From positions 1-64,000 of the forward strand of contig CAKRES010000009.1 of the NCBI GenBank assembly GCA_934317845.1: a DNA stretch of 64,000 bases, given 5' to 3'. Made by a program: the position numbers and the translations under genes. The notes beneath the pieces were generated by a model, which was not told where the DNA came from, ran no database searches, and saw only the letters and a list, made by a program, of their open reading frames with translations. Origin of the DNA: an uncultured Lachnospiraceae bacterium. GTDB lineage: Bacteria; Bacillota; Clostridia; Lachnospirales; Lachnospiraceae. Shown piece after piece: positions 61,501 through 64,000 of the stretch (position 1 is its first letter; every line of letters starts with the position of its first letter).

Positions 61501-62891
61501 GTTTGATGATAATCAAATAAGCGTTTTAAAACAGTTTCATCCGGATGATTCAGTTCATAGGCAACCTGTCCCGAAGCAAAGGTTTCCTTCGTCCTCTGGT
61601 ACACCTCATCAAACGAAAGCTTTGCATCCGCTTTTGTATCACGGTCAGACAGCAGATAGCAGTTGTAGGCAATCTGGCGATACGCCCCACAGGTAGTTCC
61701 ATCCTCTCCCGCATATTCATAATAGTAGGCATTTTTCTTCATTCCGGTCGTAGCGACAACATCTCGATACTCCACCGTTCCAAGCGCACGATTTTCATAT
61801 CCGGATGCGTAACAGTTGATCATATACCCACCGGTTGGTTTTCCAACCAATGCCCCGATCGCAGTACCGTTGCCGGAAGAGGAAACAACGGCGTGGGAAT
61901 AACTGTTTACGACAAGACCATAATGTGACGCATAATTTTTATATTCCGCCGCACCAAGTGCTCCGACAAGGCCGCCGCAAAATCCATATGCACCGCTGGT
62001 AGAGCGGCCGGACACTGTTCCATATGCCTCACAGTATGCAACATAAGCATTGTTCTGCGCCACAATACCGCCCACTCCGCTGAGATTTCCATCCCCGCAT
62101 AAGAACACATTTGTCTTGCAGTATGTCACTTCTCCACGATAGCTCGCACGGTTATTTAAATAACGGTTGGCAGAGAGAATCCCACCTGCCGACGTTCCAT
62201 CTGTAAGGATGACACCATCCACCTCGCAGTGGTCAATGATACCGGCATAACTGTTTCCTGCAATTCCCCCGGTATGTGAGGCACTGCTCTTGATGTAACA
62301 GTTTTTCAATGTGACATTTTTAACGGTTCCGCGCCGCACCGTTCCATTTTTTGATTGAAGGTTCAACGTGCCAAACAAGCCGACACTGTTGTCCTTTTCC
62401 ACACTGTAATTATAATAAAGTCCATAGATCGTATGTCCATTTCCATCAAAGGTTCCCGTGTAGCCAAGCGAACCATTGGCGATCGGCACCCAGTTGGTCA
62501 GAGTATCGGGATCACTCAGCAAAGTACTTCCTTCTGCACTAAGATCATTTAATGTAATATCATTCATCAGCCTTGCATTGCTGTCTACATAGGTGCTGTC
62601 ACTTGTGCTGTTGCAATGATTTACAAACCAGAGAAGCTGCTCCTTATTTTGAATAAGATAAATGCTCTGCCCCTCTTCCTCTACAAGCTCTGGTATATCC
62701 AAAGCAGGTTCTTCCGACATCTGTGTAACGCTGCTTCCATTTTCACTGGCATATGTAACCGCAGAAACGGCAGAACTGGAAAATGGTTCCAGACAAAGCA
62801 AAAAAACGAGCAGCCACGCAAGAATGCTGGCAGCCACCCGTTTTCTTTCTTTTAAATATGAGATTCGTTTTCTTTTTTTTGTATTTTTCAT
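58542..62891 (-). CDS. Large surface protein: GLUG repeats, Ig-like parts, LRR_5 end
   Basis: About 1449 residues. Signal peptide at about 15-45 (ILAWLLVFLLCLEPFSSSA). Residues 80-800 hold many Gly-rich beta-helix turns of the GLUG type (SHTGGIAGNSYAGIIDHCEV, VGGIVAQNNAYVAYCEAYG). A MBG/Ig-like region follows (KSCYYTGNPVKPQL), a Lys/Asp/Gln-rich linker, then BspA-type leucine-rich repeats (VTEIGKKAFANEKKLTELLV). No LPxTG is seen; the very basic end (KKQYKKLLSKQGQKRGKIK) may bind the wall. Probably adhesion or mucin contact. ATG at 62891 has AGGTGA upstream. Confidence 0.85.
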   Translation of the reverse strand: MKNTKKRKRISYLKERKRVAASILAWLLVFLLCLEPFSSSAVSAVTYASENGSSVTQMSEEPALDIPELVEEEGQSIYLIQNKEQLLWFVNHCNSTSDSTYVDSNARLMNDITLNDLSAEGSTLLSDPDTLTNWVPIANGSLGYTGTFDGNGHTIYGLYYNYSVEKDNSVGLFGTLNLQSKNGTVRRGTVKNVTLKNCYIKSSASHTGGIAGNSYAGIIDHCEVDGVILTDGTSAGGILSANRYLNNRASYRGEVTYCKTNVFLCGDGNLSGVGGIVAQNNAYVAYCEAYGTVSGRSTSGAYGFCGGLVGALGAAEYKNYASHYGLVVNSYSHAVVSSSGNGTAIGALVGKPTGGYMINCYASGYENRALGTVEYRDVVATTGMKKNAYYYEYAGEDGTTCGAYRQIAYNCYLLSDRDTKADAKLSFDEVYQRTKETFASGQVAYELNHPDETVLKRLFDYHQTSETYGQYLSISEKQPADEMPRFISDPETLGSRKVNRITYRGDYEGIAYCNESTKLPSAELPYFYEFTCENEEGDTIPFTGTEIEKDTIVTVTKQSAEPVKNNEGYFEIKNKLQFLWFVSYVNGAVTLEGEDARHAKAVLLNDLDLSDTLVDPIGTITTKDGTASYENAFCGTFDGQYHVINGLTINKPDQNYVGLFGATYGARIERLGLTNVSISGKQYVGGIVGKAVATKIISCYVTGKTKAALEFTGGIVGSAGISREHSSSFDSQFAACEIYRCYADVSMQFGTMVKTAGGIVGECATAENVKNTFSDCYYDQEKAGVKGAIVAVETAADDVKNRVMGLPERAFSSGKVCWYLQLACMQAGETSIVKKEAFDAYQTDTVSDGCSDHVIRSRELIWCQDVSVQHTPQFAEYKTSKEKEQAQIMRYTVYDEDQIYQENGTEVSQYGNSGFVAAVPDSVPEHTITQDGQTLYFGGWTRLKGSTVYMTETSVTVEKDTYLYAGYDTTGRIFLTDENKDLTITYGRNPATEQYTVKASCSMSKDGSYLTYQWYEKSGEKEVPLANETKDSYRIPADLCAGTHEIFVRVTAQNGTVSDSGHHTVTVKKKELAASLFEALKSCYYTGNPVKPQLMITAEEANLLKKEELVVIAQNNVELTTNEQQASLLITAKDDSNYEGSVTVPFAIVSLPVTAEMYEIIGTKEGEDYLDSVTIKPKEGYLMSNRLNSVYGKDGITLTVPKDKERITNRVGFYIKNEETGAMTEQIILLVTIRNSRYTAPDDSKKDDDQNNTTKQPSPDPAGQTTEEAKNDHKQTGQKKPNKTDPAQKKYDENHELISYYDGLGMPKAGGIYTIGNYRYKVKKVTVTGGSVELIKVVNRSLKKAAVPFYVEINGFRYQVTEIGKKAFANEKKLTELLVGSSVTTIKTKAFYNCKKLKTIRIKSKKLKKTGKKLFTKTARGLIIKVPGSKKKQYKKLLSKQGQKRGKIK

Positions 62892-63028
62892 CAATCATTC
62901 ACCTGACATTTCCTGGAACTACACCTGAATCTGTGCTATGCTTACACCTTAAAGAACGTTTTCTTTCTCTCTGCTTGAAAGCAAAATGCTGCTTGTATCA
63001 TATATATCGGTGAACAACTGTCTTTTGG

Positions 63029-63463
63029 TTAGATTTCTTCGATCTTTTTAATCCGTCTGATATGTCTTTCATCATTGGAAAATGGAGTATCTAAAAATGT
63101 ATCTACGATCTTTAATGCAAGTCCCGGACCGATCACTCTGGCTCCCATTGCCAGCATGTTCGCATCATTATGCTCCTTTGTCGCCTGTGCACTGAAGCAG
63201 TCGTGGCATAACGCTGCACGGATTCCCGGCACCTTGTTTGCTGCGATCGAGATCCCGATTCCGGTACCACAGATCAAAATACCAAGATCACAAACACCAT
63301 CTGCTACAGCATGTGCCGCTTTGTGTGCGTAATCCGGATAATCGCAGGATTCCTCGCTGTAGCAGCCATAATCCTCATATGCAAATCCACGTTCTTCTAA
63401 GTGCTTGATCACTTCGCACTTTAATCCATATCCACCATGATCACTCGCTAATGCTATCTTCAT
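63029..63463 (-). CDS. rpiB: Ribose 5-phosphate isomerase B
   Basis: 144 residues: MKIALASDHGGYGLK, YPDYAHKAAHAV, and GILICGTGIGISIAANK with the catalytic Cys and the GTGIG anion hole. Interconverts ribose 5- and ribulose 5-phosphate. Start at 63463, after GAGGA. It overlaps the preceding gene by 23 bases. The leader of the next gene (62892-63028) shows no convincing promoter. Confidence 0.95.
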   Translation of the reverse strand: MKIALASDHGGYGLKCEVIKHLEERGFAYEDYGCYSEESCDYPDYAHKAAHAVADGVCDLGILICGTGIGISIAANKVPGIRAALCHDCFSAQATKEHNDANMLAMGARVIGPGLALKIVDTFLDTPFSNDERHIRRIKKIEEI

Positions 63464-63953
63464 TTTGAATTTCCTCCTCACTTGTCTGCATTGCTTTTAC
63501 CTGCAGGTTGATGACATCTTTTATAATGCGGTCTAACAACCGATGCAGCTCCCGGTAACTGTATTCGTAATCGATCAGATCCTTTCCATATGGATCTAGT
63601 ACCGCACCGTCTTCGCCTGCCAGTTCCTTTAATGTATATATATTTTTAACATTCTGATAATTTTTCAGCACCCGTTCCTTTTGCTGACTGTCGATCGTCA
63701 GGATCAAATCGCTCTGGTCAATATCCGCCTGCTCCAACTGAAACACACAATCATATTCTAACGGAGCTTCATTATTTTTCAATATCTCTGCTACTTTGGG
63801 ATTGACTGGTTCCTGAAAGAGTACCACCAGACCGCGTGCCCTGACCTTTACCGGTTCACATTTTTGAAGCTTCACATGTCGGTCAATGATCGATTTTGCC
63901 ATCACTTCCCGCTCTGTATCTCCACTTCCTATTACCAAAATTTCGTATGCCAT
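63441..63953 (-). CDS. Low-molecular-weight phosphatase-like protein lacking the catalytic Cys
   Basis: 170 residues. The fold order fits low-molecular-weight protein tyrosine phosphatases: strand YEILVIGSGDTEREVMAKSI at the P-loop position, and DPYGKDLIDYEYSYRELHRL where the catalytic Asp loop lies. But the CxxxxxR loop is replaced by GSGDTERE with no Cys, so it is probably a pseudo-phosphatase or a binding protein. It is coupled to rpiB by overlap. Confidence 0.65.
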   Translation of the reverse strand: MAYEILVIGSGDTEREVMAKSIIDRHVKLQKCEPVKVRARGLVVLFQEPVNPKVAEILKNNEAPLEYDCVFQLEQADIDQSDLILTIDSQQKERVLKNYQNVKNIYTLKELAGEDGAVLDPYGKDLIDYEYSYRELHRLLDRIIKDVINLQVKAMQTSEEEIQNEDSISE

Positions 63954-63969
63954 CTTACCACCACATTTT

Positions 63970-64000
63970 CTATAATGAAATCACTTTATATCCTGCCGCC
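63970..64000 (-). CDS. Possible 3' end of a gene entering from the right
   Basis: The minus strand enters the window with an open frame ending AGYKVISL and a TAG at 63970-63972, 16 bases before the next start. The tight spacing suggests the tail of an upstream operon gene (a Sua5/YwlC-type gene is common there), but 10 codons cannot prove it. Confidence 0.3.
   Translation of the reverse strand, partial: AAGYKVISL

Overview
The window looks like a chromosome segment of a gut-type Clostridia, most likely family Lachnospiraceae. The evidence is a low-to-moderate GC content, strong AGGAGG ribosome sites, the glgC-glgD-spoVG order, a large-type SRP RNA, the DnaD/DnaI replication-loader pair, YwmB and DUF5685 proteins, a TEAP-repeat tail on PBP1, and a GLUG/BspA-like surface protein. 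No genus is claimed.

Layout. 1-3.3 kb is a scar of mobile DNA: two diverged relics of a tyrosine recombinase bracket a DUF4143-type ATPase, and a PBECR4-type nuclease ORF is preceded by a promoter, a structured RNA and a terminator. 3.3-7.7 kb holds a BceAB-like ABC pair, a Fic protein, a glyoxalase-fold protein and a PAS protein. 7.7-12 kb is sbcDC. 12-12.6 kb is a gene-free patch of structured repeats. 12.6-16.3 kb carries DegV, a MecA-like adaptor, a methyltransferase, a PdaA-like deacetylase and SpoVG. 16.3-18.7 kb is glgCD. The plus-strand block murC, dnaD, dnaI, prs (19-24 kb) follows, then DnaJ/DUF5685/zinc-ribbon genes on the minus strand.

26.4-35 kb is the most unusual locus. It has an ABC ATPase and a double ABC-2 permease, preceded in the same transcription unit by three lipoproteins: one is a fusion of a propeller-like half and a solute-binding half, and the other two are separate paralogues of those same halves. 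Upstream lie an attenuator-like terminator, a small Cys/Thr-rich reading frame with a strong Shine-Dalgarno but no start codon, and two 21-bp-spaced direct repeats matching the LytTR-family operator. This suggests a quorum- or peptide-regulated sensing/export system, perhaps with a mutated peptide gene.

35-47 kb mixes an Orn/Lys/Arg decarboxylase, a BlaI/M56 pair, a HAD phosphatase, hydrolases, a second Fic protein, truncated genes (TetR tail, esterase lacking its middle, antisense HAD fragment), a HigBA-like toxin-antitoxin pair, an HD phosphohydrolase and a small (p)ppGpp synthetase. 47-64 kb is mostly core: SRP RNA, tadA, PBP1, a new small RNA candidate with a C7 loop, a group of pseudo-enzyme genes (AAA+-like protein without Walker A Lys, C39-like domain without Cys), a methyltransferase, ywmB, deoC, a 1450-residue surface protein, rpiB and a Cys-less phosphatase-like protein.

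Three dispersed copies of one hairpin element (12.1, 12.5 and 24.0 kb) share an AAAGTAC-type loop and ACGCTT.CGCT box while their stems covary. This is good internal evidence of a structured repeat family.
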